A DNA stretch of 64,000 nucleotides from Proteus vulgaris. GTDB lineage: Bacteria > Pseudomonadota > Gammaproteobacteria > Enterobacterales > Enterobacteriaceae. Location of the stretch: assembly GCA_901472505.1 (NCBI GenBank), contig LR590468.1, positions 1 to 64,000 on the forward strand, given 5' to 3'. Position 1 is the stretch's first letter. Each line of letters begins with the position of its first letter. Positions 17,714 through 25,119 of this stretch are shown piece after piece. A program made the position numbers and the translations under genes. A model generated the notes under the pieces. It ran no database searches, was not told the origin of the DNA, and saw nothing but the letters and a program-made list of their open reading frames with translations.

Positions 17714-18430
17714 TATACCCAAAATAATTATGTAACTTATTAAATAAATTATAATTATTTAGGTAATGATTTGTTTTTTATGTGATCTTGGTTTGTATGT
17801 AACTGGTTGATTTTTAGTTTGGGTTGGAGTGGTTTTGGGGAAGTATTTGAAGTGGTCGAGAGCTTATCAAACTTACTATCAACCATTCGAACTTAATTAT
17901 CAGCTCTGAGCGAAGAGCGAACATTCACGGTCGGGGAATGAGGACCTTGTTTATCGGGAAGGTTAATCTGATTAACCCAACATAGGCATAAATGATGAAG
18001 TTGACCAAAAAACAGGTTATCAATACACTGTCGCTGCCACTTATATTACCCAGCCCCCACCTGATGTTCTCGCTGTTGATAGAGGATTACGAATAATTCT
18101 AAGCACCAATAAATGGGGGCTGGCTAAGCTGTTTGGCCGTGAATTACTTCCGATCCTCTTCAAGTACGATAGATTTTAGCAGAAACGGATTCGATGAATA
18201 ATGCCACAGTGAGTACTGCGACATTATGAGGCTGCTAGTTCTGCCCGTCATTTAAAACAGGGGGGGGAGGAAAGGAGGCTCATGGGATGTATACTCAAAC
18301 AAGCTGCTCCTTGCGTCATTCCAAGCCTGAATGATTTCCTCCGAACAATGCATCTTCCTTAATGTGTTTATAATGTGTTTATAATGTGATCATATCCCCT
18401 TATTCATTCAAACCGCAGGTTGCGCTCAGA
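17714..18430. other. Boundary region of the island; no intact gene
   Basis: AT-rich DNA to about 17870 changes into DNA of higher GC. An open stretch at 17976-18179 (plus; GYQYTVAATYI...ILSTNKWGLAKLFGREL, ending in TAG) has no start codon and is unrecognised. A run of seven or eight G occurs near 18261. No further feature is supported. Confidence 0.4.
17908..17925 (+). repeat. Dispersed 18-bp motif, copy 1
   Basis: GAGCGAAGAGCGAACATT, the most divergent of five same-strand copies of a GAGCGARSAGCGGACGTT-like motif. Copies lie at module borders of the island. Confidence 0.5.
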
Positions 18431-18436
18431 CTACAG

Positions 18437-18460
18437 CTTGAATTACGTTGGGTATATATA
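18437..18460 (-). repeat. Interspersed repeat left of rlmF
   Basis: CTTGAATTACGTTGGGTATATA is the inverse of a sequence at 19730-19753 (TATATCCAACGTAATTCAAG). Elements of this kind, often followed by GGCGGCAAG, are scattered in several Enterobacterales genomes. Confidence 0.5.
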
Positions 18461-18626
18461 CCGGATTAAAATATTAACTAAGTAAGGTAACTATTGTATT
18501 TTGAATAAATAACTTTTTTAAGATTTGTAGTATTGGAAGGCATATTGAGAATAACGCAACATGCAGAAATTGAAAGGGAAATACGAAGTTTTATCGGTGC
18601 CGGTTAAATAACTGGCACCAGGGAAA

Positions 18627-19655
18627 TTAACGCCAACGTTCTGTCGCCCAGGCGACCTGCTGTTGTGCGTCGTGGAAAGTCCAAGCCACGAAGCGACTGA
18701 TTTTTTGCCCCTGCGCCATTTCAATGGTACGGACTTCGGCCACACTCACCAGCTTCAAGGCGTGATAAATCGAAGGCAAGGTAGTGCTTTTAGAAATCAA
18801 CGAGGTGAACCACAGGCAGTTTTGCGCCAGGCTAACGCTCTCCTCTACCATTTTACGCACAAAGGCTTCTTCACCGCCTTCACACCATAGCTCTTTATTT
18901 TTGCCGCCAAAGTTCTGTACCGGCGTGTCGGCTACCTCGCCTTTACCCAGCTTGTGCAGTTTGCGACGGGTGCTGGCTTGCGCTTCCTGTTCAGAGCTGT
19001 GGAACGGTGGATTACACAGTGTGGCATCAAATTTCTCTGCCACGCCGATGATGCCGTTCAAAATACATTCGGGGTGTTTTTGTAAACGCAGGCGCACGCC
19101 GTTTCTCAGTGTCGGATTCATCTCCACGATCATTTTGGCCGAATTGAGCGATATCGGATTAATCTCCGAACCGGTAAAACGCCAGCCGTATTCACGCAGG
19201 CCAATAATCGGATAAATACAGTTGGCACCAACACCCACATCAAGGATCGCCACGCCTTTACCGCGAGGGAACTCACCGCCGTTGCTGGTCGCTAGCAGAT
19301 CGGCCAGATGGTGTAAATAGTCGGCACGCCCAGGGATCGGCGGGCACAGATAATCGGCGGGAATGTCCCAGTGTTCAATGCCATAAAAATGTTGCAGTAA
19401 TGCACGGTTGAGCATTTTAACCGCCGCAGGATCGGCAAAATCTACTGAGATGTCGCCCCAGGCGTTCGGCTTGACGAACGGCTCCAGTGCAGGGCAACTG
19501 GCGATCAGCGCCGGGAAATCATAGCGTGAACGATGACGGTTACGCGGGTGCAAGCCGCTTTTCTGCTGCTGGAAGGTTTTCTTTTTTTCCACCGTGAAGG
19601 ACTCTCTTAAAGGTATTTCTGACGCGTACGATACCATATACCCTATAGCTTTCAA
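18627..19655 (-). CDS. rlmF: 23S rRNA (adenine-1618-N6)-methyltransferase RlmF
   Basis: The enzyme methylates A1618 of 23S rRNA using SAM. The 342-residue frame contains the full family signature: SGLHPRNRHRSRYDFPAL, NAWGDISVDFADPAAVKMLN, motif I AILDVGVGANCIYP and the catalytic NPPFHSS. The true start may be a GTG at about 19592 (VEKKKTFQQQKSG), which gives the usual family length; the upstream 21 codons overlap repeat DNA. GC content is much higher than the flanks. It is a housekeeping gene standing alone within acquired DNA, between two inverted copies of an interspersed repeat. Confidence 0.93.
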   Translation of the reverse strand: MKAIGYMVSYASEIPLRESFTVEKKKTFQQQKSGLHPRNRHRSRYDFPALIASCPALEPFVKPNAWGDISVDFADPAAVKMLNRALLQHFYGIEHWDIPADYLCPPIPGRADYLHHLADLLATSNGGEFPRGKGVAILDVGVGANCIYPIIGLREYGWRFTGSEINPISLNSAKMIVEMNPTLRNGVRLRLQKHPECILNGIIGVAEKFDATLCNPPFHSSEQEAQASTRRKLHKLGKGEVADTPVQNFGGKNKELWCEGGEEAFVRKMVEESVSLAQNCLWFTSLISKSTTLPSIYHALKLVSVAEVRTIEMAQGQKISRFVAWTFHDAQQQVAWATERWR

Positions 19656-19729
19656 GTTGCAACTAGCAGCTCGGGATGAAACCGTATTAAGCCTGAATTC
19701 AGAGTTTATTCCGGAATGCCCTGCTCTTT

Positions 19730-19753
19730 ATATCCAACGTAATTCAAGATGCA
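19730..19753 (+). repeat. Interspersed repeat right of rlmF
   Basis: The inverted partner of the element at 18437-18460. It is followed by GATGCAGGAAGGCGGCAAGGG, the usual continuation of this enterobacterial element. Confidence 0.5.
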
Positions 19754-19847
19754 GGAAGGCGGCAAGGGAACATACATCAGTATATGACCCGGCTGGCTGA
19801 GTGTGGCCAACGAACCTGCCCACATGTAAAATTCAAATGGCTGTTTT

Positions 19848-19865
19848 GAGCGAACAGCGGACGTT
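19848..19865 (+). repeat. Dispersed 18-bp motif, copy 2
   Basis: GAGCGAACAGCGGACGTT, preceded by CTGTTTT as copy 4 is preceded by CTGTTAT. It lies between rlmF and nimR. Confidence 0.55.
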
Positions 19866-19904
19866 GACGTTCTTTATAAAAAATTCGGTTTGTGTTGTTT
19901 TGCA

Positions 19905-20699
19905 TTAGTTTAGAGACGAAAAATATTGCGTCGGTGATTTACCCAGCGCTTTTCTGAACATCGTAATAAACGCGCTGACCGAATCATATCCCAGCGTTCC
20001 GGCTACGCGCTGCACGGACTGACCTTCAGCCAGATGGCTCAGGGCAATCATCAAATGCAGTTGCTGACGCCAGCGACCAAAGCTCATCCCTGTGGCCCCT
20101 TTTATCAGCCTGGCCAGAGATCGTTCACTGGTGACCAGATGAGCAGCCCACTGCTTTAACGTTCGTCGGTCATCAGGCTCATTAAAAAGTGCCTCCGCCA
20201 TATTCCGGATTTTAGGATGATCGGATACGGGAAGATGGAGCGCTTCAACCGGCACATCCGGAATATGCTCCAGCAGCACCGCTGCGAGCCTGGCAGTTTT
20301 ACTGTCAGGAGAATAAGCCTGTCCCTGCTCTGCCAGATACAGAACAAGCTCGCGGACCAGAGAAGTCATCGCCAGGGTACAGCAGATTTCCGGCATCGCT
20401 GCCGCGCCGGGTTCGATGAACAAAAAGCAGGTATCTGCATTCTTCGTGACCCGGCAACTATGAGGAATTTCACCCGGAACCCAGACTGCATGTCCCGGTG
20501 GAACAAGCCACAGCGCATCCTCTACCTCACAGCTCACTGCACCGCGTAAAGAGAGAATAAGTTGTCCTTTACGATGAGCGTGCGGATTCTGCCCGGCATA
20601 CTCGCCTGACGATGAGACATACAGGGCAATAGCAGCCTGACTGAAAGCATCGGCGTTAAACTCCTCCTGCGAGGTCACGGTTTTTTTATTAACTGGCAT
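19905..20699 (-). CDS. nimR: AraC-family repressor NimR
   Basis: The 264-residue regulator has an N-terminal cupin-like sensor domain (HAHRKGQLILSLRGAVSCEVEDALWLVPPGHAVWVPGEIPHS, about residues 40-82) and a C-terminal AraC double helix-turn-helix (LKQWAAHLVTSERSLARL and VQRVAGTLGYDSVSAFITMF). The pattern is that of E. coli NimR (YeaM), which represses nimT. It is divergent from the transporter gene, with about 90 bp between the two starts where the operator should lie. Confidence 0.85.
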   Translation of the reverse strand: MPVNKKTVTSQEEFNADAFSQAAIALYVSSSGEYAGQNPHAHRKGQLILSLRGAVSCEVEDALWLVPPGHAVWVPGEIPHSCRVTKNADTCFLFIEPGAAAMPEICCTLAMTSLVRELVLYLAEQGQAYSPDSKTARLAAVLLEHIPDVPVEALHLPVSDHPKIRNMAEALFNEPDDRRTLKQWAAHLVTSERSLARLIKGATGMSFGRWRQQLHLMIALSHLAEGQSVQRVAGTLGYDSVSAFITMFRKALGKSPTQYFSSLN

Positions 20700-20788
20700 G
20701 ATTTAGCTATATGTTGTCAGGTTATCTATATTCTGTAACTCATGCGTTCTTTAAAGTCTTTGTTTTTTTTTCAGAGAAAGCAAAATTT

Positions 20789-21979
20789 ATGTCCTACACT
20801 ACGAACAAGTGGTCTTCAGTCATACTTTTGACCGGCATCCTTTTTATCGCTATTAACCTGCGTGTTCCTTTTACCGCTATCGCACCCGTTTTACAGTCTA
20901 TTAGCCATGATTTTGGGCTAAGTATCACAGCCGTTGGAATGCTTAACTCGCTACCTTTACTGGCCTTTGCCGCCTTTTCTCCCCTGAGCGCATCCATCTC
21001 CCGCAAGTACGGTCTGGAACGCACCCTTTTTGGTGCTCTGGCCGTGATTTCAGCGGGCATCCTGCTTCGCTCCACAGGCAGCGTCTGGGCGCTTTATGGC
21101 GGAACAGTATTGATAGGTATCGGGATTGCACTGGGCAATGTCCTGCTGCCTGGCCTTATCAAGCGTGACTTTTCTGGCAGGGTGGCTTCCGTGACGGGGG
21201 CATATTCCATCACAATGGGCGCGGCTGGTGCCATTGGTTCAGCCATTGTCATTCCTCTGACGCAGAGCTGGGGCTGGAACATCGCGTTAGCCATGCTGGT
21301 TATAACACCGTTTCTTGCGCTGCTTTTATGGTTGCCCCAGTTAACGAACAAGCATCAGCTGCCAGCAGAGGGTGAGAAACAAGCGGCGTCCGTCGCGGTC
21401 TGGCGCTCGCCTCTGGCATGGCAGGTCACCCTGTTTATGGGCCTGAATGCGATGCCTTTTTATGTTGCAGTGGGCTGGCTGCCAGCTATTCTTACGGACA
21501 GTGGACTCTCCTCAGCGCAGGCTGGCGAGGTACACGGCATCCTTCAACTGACTACCGCCATTCCCGGCCTGATTCTGGCGGCCACGCTGCGTCGTCTCAA
21601 CGATCAAAAATTAGCTGCTGGTGGCGTCAGCCTGTTAACCGCGGTGTCCTTTATCGGCATCCTGTATCTGCCGAATCTGGCGATGCTTTGGGCTGCGCTT
21701 CTCGGCTTCGGATCAGGTGCCAGTATGATGCTGGGTCTGACCTTCATTGGGCTGCGTACTAAAAATGCCGGTGATGCTGCCGCCTTGTCAGGCATGGCGC
21801 AGAGTGTCGGTTATCTGATGGCGGCGATGGGTCCGCTATTGCTGAGCAAAGTACAGGAGTTGTCCGGTGGCTGGACATTGCCATTACTGATGACCGCAGC
21901 AATCGCAGTCGCAGGTGCCTGCACCGGAATGGCTGCCGGACGAAACGCCCACCTGGAACCTGCACTGCAGCCGGGCTGA
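20789..21979 (+). CDS. nimT: MFS exporter NimT (CynX family)
   Basis: A 396-residue inner-membrane transporter with twelve predicted helices of the CynX/NimT subfamily. Start at 20789 (MSYTTNKWSSVILLTGILFI) with AGAGAAAG upstream; an upstream frame from 20711 lacks family similarity. E. coli NimT (YeaN) exports 2-nitroimidazole and is controlled by the adjacent NimR, as here. GC content is about 54%, against about 32% in the host DNA. A decayed second copy of the gene's last quarter follows. Confidence 0.88.
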   Translation: MSYTTNKWSSVILLTGILFIAINLRVPFTAIAPVLQSISHDFGLSITAVGMLNSLPLLAFAAFSPLSASISRKYGLERTLFGALAVISAGILLRSTGSVWALYGGTVLIGIGIALGNVLLPGLIKRDFSGRVASVTGAYSITMGAAGAIGSAIVIPLTQSWGWNIALAMLVITPFLALLLWLPQLTNKHQLPAEGEKQAASVAVWRSPLAWQVTLFMGLNAMPFYVAVGWLPAILTDSGLSSAQAGEVHGILQLTTAIPGLILAATLRRLNDQKLAAGGVSLLTAVSFIGILYLPNLAMLWAALLGFGSGASMMLGLTFIGLRTKNAGDAAALSGMAQSVGYLMAAMGPLLLSKVQELSGGWTLPLLMTAAIAVAGACTGMAAGRNAHLEPALQPG

Positions 21980-22040
21980 ATACACAGACACAGCAGGGCC
22001 TCTGATGAGGGGGTATTAATTGTCGTACTGAAGATCCGTC

Positions 22041-22316
22041 CTCTTTGGTTCCGGGACCAGCATGATGCTGGGTCTGACGTTTATTGGATTGCGTACTAAG
22101 CATTCCGGAGATACAGCGGCATTATCAGGAATGGCGCAGTGATTCGGCTACCTGATGGCAGCATTAGGGCCTCTGCTGCTGGGTAAAGTGCACGACTGAT
22201 CCGGTGGCTGGACAGTGCCGTTATTGATGACTGCGACGACAGCGGTAGTGGGTGCTTGTATCGGTATGGCGGCCGGGCGAAACGCGTACCTGGAACCAGC
22301 GATGTCGCCAGGCTAA
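22041..22316 (+). pseudogene. 3' remnant of a second nimT-like gene
   Basis: It aligns with the last 280 bases of nimT (21697-21979) at roughly 80% identity: TCCGGGACCAGCATGATGCTGG to CGAAACGCGTACCTGGAACCAGC and TAA. Two in-frame TGA codons occur (GCGCAGTGATTC and CACGACTGATCC). The rest of the gene is absent. It is a relic of a tandem paralogue, probably trimmed by recombination. Confidence 0.8.
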
Positions 22317-22451
22317 GTCTTCTCTTTCGGCCAGGGGGGGCGGCATATTCTCCTGATGAATTTAATTATTAATGTGATGCTGGCATGCCTGAATAAAGGG
22401 AGACAGCTTAATCACGTCCGATTTGTATTTTTCTGAAAAGGCAGTAATTTT

Positions 22452-23034
22452 ATGAGTAATATTCTGATTATTAATGGTGCAAAAAGCTTCAACTTTGCTA
22501 AAGGCGAATTAAAAGAGCTCTATGTCAATACGGCTTATGAGGTATTGAGCCATGTTGGCCACACGGTATCCGTTACAAAGGCTGATACCGATTTTAATAC
22601 TCAAAGCGAGATAACAAAAATCCTTAATAGTGATGTGTTGATTTATCAAATGCCTGGGTGGTGGATGGGCGAACCATGGACAGTTAAAAAATGGATCGAT
22701 GAGGTGTTTACAGTGGGTCATGGTTCTTTGTATGAGAGTGATGGTCGCACACGTACTGATGGGGGCAAAAAAATATGGTTCTGGTGGTCTTCTTCAGGAT
22801 AAAAAATACATGTTGTCTCTGACATGGAACGCGCCACTGGAGGCATTTAACGATCCGGCGCAGTTCTTTGAGGGGCAGGGCGTGGATGGAGTTTACATGC
22901 ATTTTCACAAGGCTAATCAGTTTCTGGGCATGAAAGCGCTACCAACTTTTATCACTAACGATGTGGTCAAAGCACCGGATGTTAAGAATGAAATCGAGCG
23001 TTTCAGTCATCATCTTATTGAAACATTTTCTTAA
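22452..23034 (+). CDS. mdaB: NADPH:quinone reductase MdaB, one-base frameshift
   Basis: A flavodoxin-fold FAD enzyme reducing quinones by two electrons. MSNILIINGAKSFNFAKGELKELY and YQMPGWWMGEPWTVKKWIDEVF are typical. The frame breaks at the A7 run near 22770 and continues one base over with KKYGSGGLLQDKKYMLSLTWNAP to ETFS. Removing one A gives 193 residues, exactly the E. coli MdaB length, so this is probably an intact gene with an insertion error. A terminator hairpin follows. Confidence 0.88.
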
Positions 23035-23048
23035 AAAATAAAATGAAA

Positions 23049-23069
23049 AAGCCCTGAGGAGGGCTTTTC
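23049..23069 (+). terminator. Terminator of mdaB
   Basis: AAGCCCT, loop GAGG and AGGGCTTTT form a hairpin with a T-run, 15 bases after the mdaB stop. Confidence 0.85.
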
Positions 23070-23230
23070 TTTCTGGGATAAAAATCACATGAATTATGAC
23101 CGCTATTCATTGCCAGAACACATAAAATGACTGGCTTTTATTTGAAAAATTTATTATCAATTCGCAAGCTATGCATACTGATAACTCGACGCGAACTAAC
23201 TATTTCAAAGAATTGTCTCGATGATAATTA

Positions 23231-24028
23231 TTATTGATTGTCTATATTGTACCTGGTGGGGGATACACCAAATACTTTTTTGAACGCATAAATATAAGCG
23301 GATGCGGAAGAATAGCCTGTATCCAGCGCAATATTAAAAATACTCTCATTTTTTCTGACTCTGGTTATTGACTGAAGTAAACGCATTCTCAGACGCCATT
23401 CCTGGTAAGTCATTCCTGTTTCTTTTTTGAAACGACGCACAAAAGTACTCATTGAAATACTTAGTTTTTCTGCGCACTGCTCTGGTGTATGTGATAGCCC
23501 TGATTCAGCCTGAATTTCACGACATAATGCAATGAGTTCAGGTGAGACAGGGTAAGGTAACGTAAAACTTACTTCATTAAGTTCAATAAGGAAATGTATA
23601 AATGCGCATTCTTTCAGTTCCTGGGCTTTGATTAATTCGTGAGAGTGACTGAGAAAATATGCAGAATAGCTATCTATAATGGGTGTTATCTCTACAAGTT
23701 TACTGACGACATTGTTCAGCGCTCCATCAAAGTCTTTATTTATGTTAATGCAGATATATTCGGCCTTTTCTGAACTCCATAAGGCATGGCTACTATCCTT
23801 TGGGAGCCACACGCCATGAAGCGGAGGTAAGTGCCAGAATTTTTCATCAACCTCCACATAGACAGTGCCTGTGCGTGTATATATAAACTGAATCCATGAA
23901 TGTGAGTGAAATTCCGTTTTTTTTGAGAAGTCAGTAGTATCGGTGGAAAATAAAAGGCCAGTGTTTATCTTCTTATTTTCCAGAGGCGATGAGGTGGAAA
24001 TCCAGTGCTTATTATTGATTTTGATCAT
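23231..24028 (-). CDS. AraC-family transcriptional regulator
   Basis: A 265-residue protein from the ATG at 24028, chosen because GGGAGGG lies just upstream. The N-terminal cupin sensor domain (FHSHSWIQFIYTRTGTVYVEV, LPPLHGVWLPKDSSHALW) is followed by an AraC DNA-binding domain (PEQCAEKLSISMSTFVRRFKKETGMTYQEW and NIALDTGYSSASAYIYAFKKVFGVSPTRY). It lies between mdaB (convergent) and the dms-like operon (divergent, with a 400-bp gap), so it could regulate either. The inducer is unknown. Confidence 0.85.
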   Translation of the reverse strand: MIKINNKHWISTSSPLENKKINTGLLFSTDTTDFSKKTEFHSHSWIQFIYTRTGTVYVEVDEKFWHLPPLHGVWLPKDSSHALWSSEKAEYICININKDFDGALNNVVSKLVEITPIIDSYSAYFLSHSHELIKAQELKECAFIHFLIELNEVSFTLPYPVSPELIALCREIQAESGLSHTPEQCAEKLSISMSTFVRRFKKETGMTYQEWRLRMRLLQSITRVRKNESIFNIALDTGYSSASAYIYAFKKVFGVSPTRYNIDNQ

Positions 24029-24059
24029 AATCCCTCCCAACTGCCATTCTTTCGACATT

Positions 24060-24426
24060 GTTTGACTGAAATTCTATAATATCTTTTAACCAGATTAATT
24101 AGAATGATTTATACCACATTTGGAGTAAACAGTTGTTATAGTAAAAATCTCTAGTGGGGGCGGGGAAAGCGGAGCGAAGCTGATGAACACTACATTTTTT
24201 GCAGATATTTATCATGGTTTTGATTGGATGTCTATGGGATCAAGCCAGTTAACGTGTTAAGAATGGAGGGGGTTCATCGCATTTAAACCGACATACTGGA
24301 TGTCATCTCCATCATGCGCATGAATGCCTGCGATGAGCAATCCCTGAACCTCACAGTAGCTGTGGCTTTCAGATTTTAATAAACTATGGCATGCATTTGT
24401 TAATATAAACATACCTGGAATTAAAT
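24060..24426. other. Upstream region of the torD-dms operon
   Basis: No gene is visible. The stretch from about 24140 to 24400 has mixed composition and holds a G-rich tract (TGGGGGCGGGG at 24155). No convincing FNR box (TTGAT-N4-ATCAA) is present, although the operon it precedes encodes an anaerobic-type enzyme. Confidence 0.4.
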
Positions 24427-25086
24427 ATGGAATATCTTTATGTGAGATTGAATCTTTATGATTTATTGCGGCGAATTTTTATTGGCGAACCGGATGTAAC
24501 ATTGCTGCTTTTCCTTAAAGAAATCAATGTTTCAGATTTTACAGACGTTCACTTTAGTGATGTCCCCACTGTTTCACAGTATTTAAAATTATCGCTTTCA
24601 TCACTGGAAGATAAGGTAATCTCTGATTGCTCTGACGATTTTCAAAATTTGCACTGGGATTTCACCCGATTATTTATTGGCCCTGACACCCTGCCAGCAG
24701 CACCGTGGGAATCTTCTTACACGAATAATGGATTACTTTTTACTGAAACTACATTGCAGGTTGCAATGTATTATCAGCAGCATGGTTTCTGCTTGCCTGA
24801 GAATGAAGTTGAGGCTGCTGATCATGTAGGGTTTGAGTTGGATTTTATTTATCACTTAAACAATAAAATACTCTCTCCAAACTCACCGGGACAGGCTCAA
24901 TTGAAAGACAACCTGACTTGCCAGGTGTTTTTTATTGAAAATCATCTCATGGCCTTTGTTGGGTTATTAATGAATAATGTTGCCAAGCACGCATATACTG
25001 ATTTTTACAAGAACATGGCATTATTTACTGCTGAATTTATTAAATTCGATCTAATAAAAGTAAAGTCTCTGTTGTCAGCTATGTAA
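24427..25086 (+). CDS. TorD/DmsD-family maturation chaperone
   Basis: The 219-residue all-helical cytoplasmic chaperone should bind the Tat signal of the DmsA-like enzyme encoded next and hold it until its molybdenum cofactor is inserted. Family marks are DFTRLFIGPDTLPAAPWESSYT (about residues 78-99), the E-x-D-H-x-G-x-E-L-D-F motif (EAADHVGFELDFIYHL) and a C-terminal helix bundle. It is the first gene of the operon, 33 bases before the reductase gene. Confidence 0.82.
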   Translation: MEYLYVRLNLYDLLRRIFIGEPDVTLLLFLKEINVSDFTDVHFSDVPTVSQYLKLSLSSLEDKVISDCSDDFQNLHWDFTRLFIGPDTLPAAPWESSYTNNGLLFTETTLQVAMYYQQHGFCLPENEVEAADHVGFELDFIYHLNNKILSPNSPGQAQLKDNLTCQVFFIENHLMAFVGLLMNNVAKHAYTDFYKNMALFTAEFIKFDLIKVKSLLSAM

Positions 25087-25119
25087 TCAAAAATTAACAC
25101 CAACGCTGAGGATATCATC

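Noticed and set aside
18663..19215. Plus-strand frames of 75-143 codons antisense to rlmF
   Set aside because: They are shadows of a GC-rich coding gene on the other strand; composition and lack of ribosome sites argue against them.
24060..24426. FNR or NarL site upstream of the dms-like operon
   Set aside because: I looked for TTGAT-N4-ATCAA and tandem TACYYMT heptamers and found no acceptable match.
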